DNA of 10,489 nt from positions 1 to 10,489 of the forward strand of contig JAISOC010000009.1 of NCBI GenBank assembly GCA_031275915.1, in the 5' to 3' direction. How positions within the stretch are numbered: the first letter of the stretch is position 1; every line of letters begins with the position of its first letter. The position numbers and the translations under genes were made by a program. The notes beneath the pieces are model-generated. The model worked only from the letters and a program-made list of their open reading frames with translations. It did not search any database and was not told where the DNA came from. This document shows positions 1-7,296 of the stretch, one piece after another. This stretch comes from Holosporales bacterium. GTDB taxonomy: Bacteria > Pseudomonadota > Alphaproteobacteria > RUG11792.

Positions 1-1
1 T

Positions 2-76
2 GGGACAATAACTGATGAAATTAAAAAAGAACTGAATGATTTTTTAACAGAGTTTAAGAAGAAATGGAAAATTTAA
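2..76 (+). CDS. atpA: ATP synthase F1 subunit alpha, C-terminal end (partial)
   Basis: An open frame enters from the left edge and stops at TAA 74-76, giving 24 residues that end in EFKKKWKI. The composition, an amphipathic helix with acidic and lysine residues followed by a short basic tail, resembles the end of F1 alpha subunits. The position directly before atpG is the standard order in F-type ATPase operons. The frame overlaps the atpG start by 13 bases, which suggests translational coupling. Only the tail is visible, so the catalytic-core motifs cannot be checked; the call leans on context as much as on sequence. Confidence 0.8.
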   Translation, partial: GTITDEIKKELNDFLTEFKKKWKI

Positions 77-897
77 AATCTGTAAAAGATAGAATGCACA
101 CTGTTGATAGCCTCATAAAAACAACCAATGCCATGAAAATGGTATCCACAGTTAAAATGGCAAAATTTGGGAATGTGTGCAAATTTTCCAGGGAATGTGC
201 AGAAAAATTGTTTGAGATGCTCTCTCTTGTTCTTGGGAATCTTATTTTCGAAGAAAAACTAGAGGATGATCATTGGCTCTTGTCCAAAAATAAAAATGGA
301 AAAATTTTGGTGTTAGTTCTCTCTGCCTCACGTGGATTTTGCGGCGCCTTCAATAATTCTGTCATAAATGAGGCTAACAAACTGATCTCACATAACAAAA
401 ACTGTAAAATAAAAATATTTGGTAAAAAAGCAGCGGTTGTTGCCCCAACGGAAGTGATAGATATAGAAGACTGGTTTAATATTCAATCTTTTTCAAACAA
501 GATATACGAAATTATAATGGATAACTTAACAAGTGACAGAATCTCAAGAATTATGATAGTGAGCGGAAAACACAAAAATTCTTTGGTGCAAAAAGCAGAG
601 GCTTCCAGTGTTTTTCCTCTTTCAATTGAAAAGATTCCAAGATATGTGAAGGTTGATGAAGATGAAGTTGAAATAGCTGAACAACTTTTTCAGTCATACA
701 TGACGAAGTTATTGAATACTGTCATTGTGGAGCATATAAATGCAGAACTAGCAGCGAGAGTGATGGCCATGGATAATTCTGTGAGAAACGCAAGGGACAT
801 GTATGATAACCTCAATATGATTTATAACAGATCAAGACAGGCGAAAATAACTCAGGAGCTTGCTGAAATAGTGAATAGTATGGACAGTGTGCAATGA
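64..897 (+). CDS. atpG: ATP synthase F1 subunit gamma
   Basis: Encodes the 277-residue gamma subunit, the central shaft of F1 that rotates inside the alpha3beta3 ring and couples proton flow to ATP synthesis at the inner membrane. The N-terminal coiled-coil helix is recognisable (LKSVKDRM, then TNAMKMVSTVKMAK at about 21-34). The conserved SxxRGxCGxxN loop appears as SASRGFCGAFN (87-97), with Ala where Asp is common. The long C-terminal helix (about 223-270) contains AMDNSVRNARDM, YNRSRQAKIT and ELAEIV, close to the family consensus. At 277 residues it is slightly short of the usual 285-295. The ATG at 64 lies inside the atpA end and gives the expected N-terminus; no strong ribosome binding site precedes it. 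The gene is followed by an inverted repeat and a convergent gene rather than by atpD. Confidence 0.97.
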   Translation: MENLKSVKDRMHTVDSLIKTTNAMKMVSTVKMAKFGNVCKFSRECAEKLFEMLSLVLGNLIFEEKLEDDHWLLSKNKNGKILVLVLSASRGFCGAFNNSVINEANKLISHNKNCKIKIFGKKAAVVAPTEVIDIEDWFNIQSFSNKIYEIIMDNLTSDRISRIMIVSGKHKNSLVQKAEASSVFPLSIEKIPRYVKVDEDEVEIAEQLFQSYMTKLLNTVIVEHINAELAARVMAMDNSVRNARDMYDNLNMIYNRSRQAKITQELAEIVNSMDSVQ

Positions 898-931
898 ATC
901 ACTCCCGGCCATATAAGCAGAAAGTGATTCA
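895..931. repeat. Inverted repeat at the end of atpG
   Basis: TGAATCACT (895-903) and AGTGATTCA (923-931) form a perfect 9-base-pair stem around a 19-base loop. The atpG stop codon TGA is the first three bases of the left arm. No T-run follows on either strand, so it is not a standard intrinsic terminator. It could protect the 3' end of the atpG message or act as a weak terminator between the convergent genes. Confidence 0.5.
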
Positions 932-960
932 AAAGAATTCCTTATGTTTACAAAATTAGA

Positions 961-1644
961 TTAGGTAAATCTTCTCCATTTGAAATCAAACGGAACTCTT
1001 CTTTTTATTGTTGCCATTTCTTTGGAGAAAATCTCATCACTTAACGATTGATTTGCAGCATTCTCAGCAGGGATCGAGGATTTACCAAGATTATTAAATA
1101 AATGATTATATATTTCTTCAAAAGATATTGCTTGTCGTATTCTCGTCACGTTTATTTCTCCATTAAATTCTGTAACTACAGTTGATAATGGACTCATATA
1201 GAGTTTATAAGCAGGTTTTTTCGATGTACCAGTATTTTTCGTGCTAACGCAAAATGCCTCAAGAGATGATACAGATGTATTTATACCACCAATCATACTG
1301 TTTGCAAGTGTGTAATTCCCATACAATTGTGCTCCCTTTGCATTCACCAATTCATTTATAAGCTCAACGGCCTCGATTGGTGTAAAACCAAAAACAACAC
1401 CTGTATCAGTAATTTCATTTTTTTTTGCTGCTTTTTCGTCTGTTCCCTCAGAAAAAAGCAAAACACTACCATCTGGAATATGAAGAGTGTCGAAATTAGA
1501 TTGATTATTTTCAAACATCGGATTTTTCCATTCAACACCTTCAAATTTGTGCCCTGGAGTTATGCTCGATGTTGAGCAGTGTCCTTGAGCAATTACCCCC
1601 AAGGCACAGCTGGATGCTAATAATAGTTTAAAAAAAGTATTCAT
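961..1644 (-). CDS. Predicted secreted protein of unknown function, 227 aa
   Basis: I do not recognise the family. The product starts with a typical Sec signal peptide: a Lys at residue 6, a hydrophobic core LLLASSCALGVIA, and a plausible cleavage after VIA or just before STSS (about residue 19-24). The mature part of about 200 residues has no transmembrane segment; it contains a mixed region with VLLFSEGTD (61-69) and GVVFGFTPIEAVELI (82-96), and a basic C-terminus KWRRFT. The ATG at 1644 is preferred over one 10 codons upstream because AAGGAGG sits 8 bases before it and because it opens directly on the signal peptide. It has its own promoter. It lies convergent to atpG and downstream of trkH on the same strand, but neither neighbour suggests a function. 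A periplasmic, surface or host-directed role is possible; nothing here decides. Confidence 0.7.
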   Translation of the reverse strand: MNTFFKLLLASSCALGVIAQGHCSTSSITPGHKFEGVEWKNPMFENNQSNFDTLHIPDGSVLLFSEGTDEKAAKKNEITDTGVVFGFTPIEAVELINELVNAKGAQLYGNYTLANSMIGGINTSVSSLEAFCVSTKNTGTSKKPAYKLYMSPLSTVVTEFNGEINVTRIRQAISFEEIYNHLFNNLGKSSIPAENAANQSLSDEIFSKEMATIKRRVPFDFKWRRFT

Positions 1645-1652
1645 GAAGTTAT

Positions 1653-1659
1653 CCTCCTT
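1653..1659 (-). promoter_or_regulatory. Strong ribosome binding site
   Basis: On the minus strand AAGGAGG lies 8 bases before the ATG at 1644. It is the best Shine-Dalgarno sequence in the window and decides the start of the secreted 227-residue protein, excluding the in-frame ATG at 1674, which lies upstream of it. Confidence 0.85.
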
Positions 1660-1692
1660 TTGAATCAACTTCAAAAAACAGTACTCATAAGT

Positions 1693-1701
1693 ATTATAAC
1701 A
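1693..1701 (-). promoter_or_regulatory. Extended -10 promoter
   Basis: The minus strand reads TGTTATAAT, a perfect extended -10 (TGnTATAAT). There is no good -35 at 17 bases, which is normal for extended -10 promoters. It predicts a start of transcription near 1686 and a leader of about 40 bases before the ATG at 1644. It lies within the gap downstream of trkH, so the secreted protein gene can be transcribed independently. Confidence 0.65.
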
Positions 1702-1787
1702 GTAAGGGTATTAATTTTTAGTTAACACAAAAATATCGTTAAATATTTTGAAGAACTTGTATTTATTCCTGCGTTCAGATTTTTCTG

Positions 1788-3257
1788 TTATTTTTGCTTC
1801 CAGAACATAGGCGTACACACCATAAAAATTGGAATTACCTCTAATCGACCTACCAGCATATCTATCATCAATATAATCTTGGAGGCTGTATTTAAGCTGG
1901 AGTATGTGTCAGTTGTTGCAGTTAAGAAATCTAAAGGAAATCCTGCATTAAATAAACAGGCTCCAACGACAATTGTACTAGTCCCAACATCGTATTCTCC
2001 AACAGAACATATCAAAACTATACTCACAATGAATGTAAAAACAAATAAAACGAAAAATGCCACAACTGAAATCATTAAGTTTTGTCCTATCGCGTTGTTA
2101 TAATATTTGGGAATTACAATATAATTTGGATTTACTATCTTCTTCATGTGAGTTTTAATTATCTCCCAAATAATTTGTACTCTGAACAGTTTTATTCCTC
2201 CAGATGACGATCCAGAACATGCCCCTATCATTGGCAAAAGAAAAAACAGAATTTTAAAAAATTGGCTGTGATACGTATAACCTGTCAAAGTGAATGCGCT
2301 TGTGGTGATTCCAGACACTATTCCAAAAAAAATATTCACTGCAGTTTTTACTGATATATTGTTTTCATTATTTATAAAAGAAAAAATTACTAACAACAAA
2401 ACTGCTCCAAAAACGAATTTTATATAAAATTTAGTTTGTTGATTACTATAAAATGCTCGCAATCCCTTCTTAAACATACCAACTAATTCCAAGAAGGTTA
2501 ATCCTCCAATTAACATTGCACATCCTATAATCAAATCAATTTGAGTGCTGTTAAACGCCGCTATTCCTTCATTTTTTGTTGAAAATCCTCCAGTAGCGAC
2601 AGCAGAAATTCCATGACATATAGAATCAAATACATTCATTCCTGATAAATTTAGCAATACAACAAAGATGCTGATGATTACCACATAGGCCACTAAAAGA
2701 AAAAGAAGAAGGTGAGAACTTCTTGGCAAAAATTTATTAGACTTATCAGAATTTTCAGTCTGAAACAACTGCATTCCTCCAATTTTCATCAGTGGAGAAG
2801 CAATAATTGCAATTGATACAATTCCTATTCCTCCAATAAACATAAGTATGAACCTCCAAAGAATGAGAGATTTTGGAAGACTTTCAACATTGCTGTAGAT
2901 AGTCGCACCAGTTGCGGTTACCCCTGAAGTTGCTTCAAAGAGAGCTGATACAAAATCTACTTTATAGTCAGAGTACAAATAGAATGGAAACGAGCTGAGA
3001 AATGCAAAAACAACCCAAAAACAAACAACTATAAGGTACATATCATGTCTCGAAAAGTTCAATTTTGATTCGACTTTGCAAGACAAAATTATGCTGACCC
3101 CGATGAATAAACATACAACTATCGAAGGAATAAAAAGCCAAATGTTCTTCGAAGAACAAAATGCAAGATCATAAACTAGAGGAATTAATAGGGCCACAGC
3201 CATTCCCCCCAGCATTACTCCATTTAAATACGTAACGGCTCTGGCATTAATCTTCAT
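1788..3257 (-). CDS. trkH: Trk-type potassium uptake protein TrkH
   Basis: A 489-residue polytopic inner-membrane protein of the TrkH/KtrB superfamily, which imports K+ (sometimes Na+) through a four-fold pore gated by a cytoplasmic TrkA/KtrA-type subunit. Four pore-loop repeats can be seen: EATSGVTATGAT (108-119), GISAVATGGFST (216-227), GIVSGITTSAFT (312-323) and GACLFNAGFP (432-441). The conserved GSSSGGIKLFRV (349-360) and the C-terminal MLVGRLEVIPIF..TPMFW (467-486) are also typical. Length is normal for the family. The third loop has Ala321 where a filter glycine is expected. No clear Shine-Dalgarno precedes the ATG; the first 30 residues fit the family N-terminus, so this start is kept. 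No trkA is present in the window, so the regulatory subunit must be elsewhere. Inverted repeats lie just upstream. Confidence 0.95.
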   Translation of the reverse strand: MKINARAVTYLNGVMLGGMAVALLIPLVYDLAFCSSKNIWLFIPSIVVCLFIGVSIILSCKVESKLNFSRHDMYLIVVCFWVVFAFLSSFPFYLYSDYKVDFVSALFEATSGVTATGATIYSNVESLPKSLILWRFILMFIGGIGIVSIAIIASPLMKIGGMQLFQTENSDKSNKFLPRSSHLLLFLLVAYVVIISIFVVLLNLSGMNVFDSICHGISAVATGGFSTKNEGIAAFNSTQIDLIIGCAMLIGGLTFLELVGMFKKGLRAFYSNQQTKFYIKFVFGAVLLLVIFSFINNENNISVKTAVNIFFGIVSGITTSAFTLTGYTYHSQFFKILFFLLPMIGACSGSSSGGIKLFRVQIIWEIIKTHMKKIVNPNYIVIPKYYNNAIGQNLMISVVAFFVLFVFTFIVSIVLICSVGEYDVGTSTIVVGACLFNAGFPLDFLTATTDTYSSLNTASKIILMIDMLVGRLEVIPIFMVCTPMFWKQK

Positions 3258-3273
3258 CTACAGATTTATCCAT

Positions 3274-3310
3274 ACAATTTGCATAAAATCAAATTGTTAC
3301 ATTCTAACAA
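3274..3310. promoter_or_regulatory. Inverted repeats upstream of trkH, possible operator
   Basis: ACAATTTG (3274-3281) and CAAATTGT (3290-3297) form a perfect 8-base inverted repeat with an 8-base spacer, 17-40 bases before the trkH start. A second repeat, TTGTTA (3294-3299) and TAACAA (3305-3310), overlaps its right arm. The symmetry and spacing are compatible with binding of a dimeric repressor or activator in the trkH promoter region. In AT-rich DNA such repeats also arise by chance, so function is unproven. Confidence 0.35.
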
Positions 3311-3324
3311 GTTTTATATAGGAA

Positions 3325-3420
3325 TATAAACCCTGCCAGAAATAGCGCTAAAGAACGAAGTGAGCAAACGTACACTCCTACCTTCTCTTTCCTCCCACAA
3401 AAAGGAAAGATATTTAGGTA
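3325..3420. repeat. GC-richer island with hairpin in a 369-base intergenic region
   Basis: The region 3258-3626 separates trkH from the divergent 711-residue gene and carries no gene I can support. Inside it, 3331-3400 has 34 G+C in 70 bases (49%), against 18 in 70 (26%) for 3421-3490. Its right part folds as a hairpin: TACCT (3379-3383) pairs with AGGTA (3416-3420), and TCTTTCC (3386-3392) with GGAAAGA (3404-3410). The compositional jump and the fold suggest an inserted, possibly dispersed palindromic element, or an untranslated RNA structure. A minus-strand open frame of 78 codons crosses it but lacks a ribosome binding site. Confidence 0.35.
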
Positions 3421-3571
3421 TTTGTTGGTGATTTTTTATGTCAAGATAAAATATTAAAGCCAATATTTGGGCACAAATTCTCAATGTATATTTATGCCGT
3501 TCAATGCAAAATAACATCATTACTTGCAAATATTTATTTGTTAACTTCACATTAACACTTTTTTAACTATT

Positions 3572-3608
3572 TATATTGTACAATATAGCCCAGGGAAAAC
3601 AATTGTTT
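3572..3608. promoter_or_regulatory. Two perfect palindromes upstream of the 711-residue gene
   Basis: TATATTGTACAATATA (3572-3587) is a 16-base perfect palindrome and AAACAATTGTTT (3597-3608) a 12-base one. Their centres are 23 bases apart, about two helical turns, so dimeric proteins could bind both on one face. The first contains TACAAT, a possible -10 element, but no good -35 lies at 16-18 bases. The pair ends 18 bases before the start codon. A repressor or activator site is the natural reading, without proof. Confidence 0.4.
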
Positions 3609-3612
3609 CCAT

Positions 3613-3618
3613 AAGGAG
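3613..3618 (+). promoter_or_regulatory. Ribosome binding site of the 711-residue gene
   Basis: AAGGAG lies 8 bases before the ATG at 3627. It fixes the start of the long secreted protein and shows that the frame is meant to be translated. Confidence 0.8.
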
Positions 3619-3626
3619 TGTAAATT

Positions 3627-5762
3627 ATGATTAAATCCTTTGAGAAAATATCTTTAATAACGCTACAGTGCTTGGTTCTTGTTGAGAATTCTGCATACAC
3701 GTCACCTAATTATTTTTCAGACGTCAAGGCTGCAGCACGTGTGCTTAGTAATGTTGATATATTTGATGAATCCAATAATCAAGTGTTAAAGCACGAACCT
3801 CCACAAAAAAATATTCTTTCGAGTTCAAAAATTGTTGCTCCGCGATCTTCTCTGTCTTTGAATACAAAAGCAGATAAAATCACAGATGAAGTTTTGCGTC
3901 CTGTAACATCAATCAGGGAAAAAACTACAGATGCACATAAACTTATGAGCAAGACTTTACCTATTATTCACTCTGATAAAAATCGTCACAAATCCTCGCG
4001 TACAACAACATCTGAACCAGATAATAAACCAAATAATGAACCATATAAAATTTTAATGATTCCATATGCTGTAAAACCACCTTACAACACATCTGCGAAC
4101 ACACACGTATTTACAGATCGGGAAGATCACGCAAACACCAATGCACATGAACCTTCAAGATATACTCCACCTTCAACGTTCCGCAGCAGAAGCTCATCTT
4201 CAGTAATGCTACATTCTCACTTTTCAAATACCGAAAGTATTTCATCTAATTTGACTTTTTCACCATACAAGTCTCCATTATCTTCGAATGCAAATACATA
4301 CAATGACAGTGGAATTTCTTTGATGCCACATCCTCACCAAGTGGATGACGAAGTTACCAGACCATATGAGTATGTTCCATCGACACCTACTAGCAGAGAA
4401 AGGTCCATTTCGCCATCTTCATCAAAAAGGAAACTTAGCAAGAGACCTCCATGCCTATCCCCGGCGGATTCAACTCTCAAAATATTGCGTATTATGCAGG
4501 AAAACATTTCTCAATCTAAGGGAGAAGATGCTTTAGAATTCATGTCTATGTTTTTTGCCAGGGGGAAAACCGAATTATTAGCCTTGTCAGCCTCGTTGAT
4601 GGCAATTGAACAGAGCATTGGTCAGGTACTTAATTCTTCATTTAGTATTGCTAATATCACTGATGTTAGCCTGGGGGATGGAACAGGAAGTGTAATTGCA
4701 TCTGCCTCAGCAAATGGTATATCACCTGAAATTGTGATAGCCACGATATCTCCATTAACTTCAGAATTACTTTTTCCTAAGTCGGCTCAATTATTCGAAT
4801 CGAGTTTCCTTTTTACAAAAAGCATTTCCAAATCGGTATTGGAGGAAGCTATTGGCAAACCACCAAAATTTGATTTGTCTTACAACCAGATTGTACAAAA
4901 TAATAGATTCTCCGATAATGCTCAGTTATTTCTGGCTTTGCTGCAACTTTTGGGAAATAACAATAATATTCATTCTAATACAAGCTTCTATACTTTGAAT
5001 AGCAATAATATGAATAGCAATAATATCAACAATAACAATCAAATGCCAACAGCTTGTGTGGTATTTTTGGATATATTAAGGGGAATGACAACCTCAAGTT
5101 CATACGATTTAAACAGTGAATTGCAGAAACTTTTGAATGGCTCTGAGAAAATTCCGGATGAATATATCATTCACTTTAAGAATTTTCAAGAAACAACAGG
5201 ACATTCCATATTGCGCGAACCACTCCAAACCCCAGATGAGTTTGTTAAATCAATTGAACATAAGAACCCTGAAAAGTCCACATTAATATTCAATTTTTCG
5301 GCAAGACAAAGCTCTAAATTCTCATTTTTTATGAAGCCACAATTTAACGGTAATAATATAGATAGTAAAATGTTACAGTTGAATTTTATAACATCTATTC
5401 CACCTGAAGCCTATGAAGAATCAAAAATTTCAGCTGAAGCAACAGTGTCTGAAATAACGAAATTAACAAAGGAATATTTTGATAAGGTAACAAATTGCGA
5501 TCAATCAAAAATAGAAAGGAATTACAAACAGAAAAATAGCCCTGCACCCACGTCTCTAACTGGAGGCCTGTTGTGGAGCCTGTCACCTTCCAGTAGTCCA
5601 CCCCTGCCTAACAGTCCTTTGCCAACAAGAAGTCCACCGTTAGTAAACAGCCCTGGATTGGAGAGCAATAATGCGGAAAATGTTTTAAGACAATTATTTG
5701 AACTCATCAAAAGCTATACTGCGTATAAACAATATGGCAAAGCACAACAGCCAAGCGATTGA
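3627..5762 (+). CDS. Large secreted Ser/Pro/Asn-rich protein of unknown function, 711 aa
   Basis: No family is recognised. Residues 1-24 look like a signal peptide (basic start MIKSFEK, hydrophobic ISLITLQCLVLV, then ENSAYT), so export is likely. Residues 25-280 are low complexity, rich in Ser, Thr, Pro and Asn, and probably disordered; they end in a basic cluster KRKLSKR (267-273) that resembles a nuclear localisation signal. Residues 281-440 and 473-640 look folded, with hydrophobic helices such as FLALLQLL (435-442). An Asn-rich linker (444-472) joins them. Residues 657-680 are four six-residue repeats starting with Ser-Pro, followed by a short C-terminal helix. There is no transmembrane anchor after the signal. 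The gene stands alone, with its own ribosome binding site and palindromic upstream region. In an intracellular bacterium this architecture suggests a secreted effector or surface protein, but this is inference from composition only. Confidence 0.75.
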   Translation: MIKSFEKISLITLQCLVLVENSAYTSPNYFSDVKAAARVLSNVDIFDESNNQVLKHEPPQKNILSSSKIVAPRSSLSLNTKADKITDEVLRPVTSIREKTTDAHKLMSKTLPIIHSDKNRHKSSRTTTSEPDNKPNNEPYKILMIPYAVKPPYNTSANTHVFTDREDHANTNAHEPSRYTPPSTFRSRSSSSVMLHSHFSNTESISSNLTFSPYKSPLSSNANTYNDSGISLMPHPHQVDDEVTRPYEYVPSTPTSRERSISPSSSKRKLSKRPPCLSPADSTLKILRIMQENISQSKGEDALEFMSMFFARGKTELLALSASLMAIEQSIGQVLNSSFSIANITDVSLGDGTGSVIASASANGISPEIVIATISPLTSELLFPKSAQLFESSFLFTKSISKSVLEEAIGKPPKFDLSYNQIVQNNRFSDNAQLFLALLQLLGNNNNIHSNTSFYTLNSNNMNSNNINNNNQMPTACVVFLDILRGMTTSSSYDLNSELQKLLNGSEKIPDEYIIHFKNFQETTGHSILREPLQTPDEFVKSIEHKNPEKSTLIFNFSARQSSKFSFFMKPQFNGNNIDSKMLQLNFITSIPPEAYEESKISAEATVSEITKLTKEYFDKVTNCDQSKIERNYKQKNSPAPTSLTGGLLWSLSPSSSPPLPNSPLPTRSPPLVNSPGLESNNAENVLRQLFELIKSYTAYKQYGKAQQPSD
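4997..5026 (+). repeat. 15-base tandem repeat encoding Asn-rich linker
   Basis: Two identical copies of GAATAGCAATAATAT (4997-5011, 5012-5026) encode NSNNM and NSNNI, and run on into further AAC/AAT codons. It is a slippage-prone tract in phase with the codons, so copy number could change without breaking the frame. Confidence 0.9.
5595..5666 (+). repeat. 18-base periodic repeat encoding four SPxxxx hexapeptides
   Basis: Four consecutive 18-base units begin with AGTCC or AGCCC and encode SPPLPN, SPLPTR, SPPLVN and SPGLES (residues 657-680). Ser-Pro recurs exactly every six residues. The DNA copies have diverged at many positions while the Ser-Pro spacing is kept, which suggests selection on the peptide. 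The block is rich in PxxP-type spacing. Confidence 0.8.
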
Positions 5763-5779
5763 TAAAGAATCATTATCAA
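5759..5779. repeat. Inverted repeat over the stop codon of the 711-residue gene
   Basis: TTGATAA (5759-5765) and TTATCAA (5773-5779) form a perfect 7-base stem with a 7-base loop. The TGA stop (5760-5762) is inside the left arm. No T-run follows on the plus strand, so it is at best a weak terminator or a 3'-end stabiliser. Confidence 0.4.
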
Positions 5780-5789
5780 ACAAGAAACG

Positions 5790-5824
5790 AAAAAGTGGGT
5801 AAGTTGCAAAATGCAAACTTACCC
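5790..5824 (-). terminator. Intrinsic terminator of the mreB-yggT transcript
   Basis: GGGTAAGTTGCA (5797-5808) pairs with TGCAAACTTACCC (5812-5824) through a 12-base-pair stem with one bulged base and an AAA loop on the plus strand. Read on the minus strand the stem is followed, after two bases, by five T residues (5794-5790). The yggT stop codon (5821-5819) lies within the stem. The T-run is only on the minus side, so it mainly ends the mreB-yggT message. Confidence 0.8.
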
Positions 5825-6118
5825 CAACATTAAGGCTATTTGAATAACTATGAGCTTTGCCAGATATAATGCAAAAAATACTACAATCAGGGAAAAATCC
5901 AATCCGAAAACTGAAGGAACAAAATTACGAATAATGGCGAGCAGAGGTTCTATTTTGATCATTAAAAACATATATATTTTCAGCAGTACGCTATCGCTGT
6001 TCTTTATAATTCCGAAAAAAATTATCCATCCAAGAATGATATACCCAATGAGTATATACCCTATCCAATCCATTACACTTATAATAAAACTGGCTATTGC
6101 CACTAAAAATATTCCCAT
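5819..6118 (-). CDS. YggT family membrane protein
   Basis: A 99-residue inner-membrane protein of the YggT family (about 90-100 residues or a duplicated form). It has two hydrophobic blocks, about 3-37 and 77-98, and between them the family signature: EPLLAIIRNFVP (57-68) followed by GLDFS (72-76), matching the usual EPxxxPIRRxxPxxGGxDxSP pattern with some loss of basic and proline residues. The biochemical role of the family is not settled; links with osmotic stress tolerance and with cell division or thylakoid proteins are reported. The ATG follows the mreB stop after a single base, and AAAGAG lies 8 bases upstream within mreB, so the two are translationally coupled. Confidence 0.85.
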   Translation of the reverse strand: MGIFLVAIASFIISVMDWIGYILIGYIILGWIIFFGIIKNSDSVLLKIYMFLMIKIEPLLAIIRNFVPSVFGLDFSLIVVFFALYLAKLIVIQIALMLG

Positions 6119-6119
6119 A

Positions 6120-7160
<1,041 letters not shown>

Positions 7161-7197
7161 TTACCAGAATGTCCGTGTTCAAATTTCAACAATGTGC

Positions 7198-7203
7198 ATT
7201 ATA
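7198..7203 (-). promoter_or_regulatory. -10 element of the mreB promoter
   Basis: The minus strand reads TATAAT 38-43 bases before the mreB ATG, preceded directly by TG. No convincing -35 is seen at 16-18 bases. It predicts a leader of about 30 bases. It shares the 136-base divergent intergenic region with the bamB-side promoter. Confidence 0.55.
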
Positions 7204-7258
7204 CATAACTTTTAAGGTAAGAACCACAAAACGTTGGTGATTTGGTGCGATATTCGTT

Positions 7259-7264
7259 TATAAT
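7259..7264 (+). promoter_or_regulatory. -10 element of the bamB-der promoter
   Basis: TATAAT lies 33-38 bases before the ATG at 7297. A TTGGTG at 7234-7239 is a possible -35 but at a long spacing of 19 bases. Predicted transcription start is near 7271, giving a leader of about 26 bases for the lipoprotein gene and der. Confidence 0.55.
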
Positions 7265-7296
7265 CTTGGCATAGAATTATTTTGATCTATTCAGTT

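Noticed and set aside
1645..1674. Upstream ATG extending the secreted 227-residue protein by 10 residues
   Set aside because: The strong ribosome binding site lies between this ATG and the downstream one, and the extension puts charged residues in front of a normal signal peptide.
3314..3550. Minus-strand open frame of 78 codons in the trkH upstream region
   Set aside because: It has no ribosome binding site, crosses the GC-rich hairpin island, and shows an abrupt change of composition in mid-frame; it is better explained as non-coding sequence or a repeat element.
5395..5710. Minus-strand open frames opposite the end of the 711-residue gene
   Set aside because: They are mirror translations of the Pro/Ser repeat region without ribosome binding sites.
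7282..7296. TTG start extending the BamB-like protein by five residues
   Set aside because: The ATG at 7297 gives a compact lipoprotein signal and TTG lacks a ribosome binding site.
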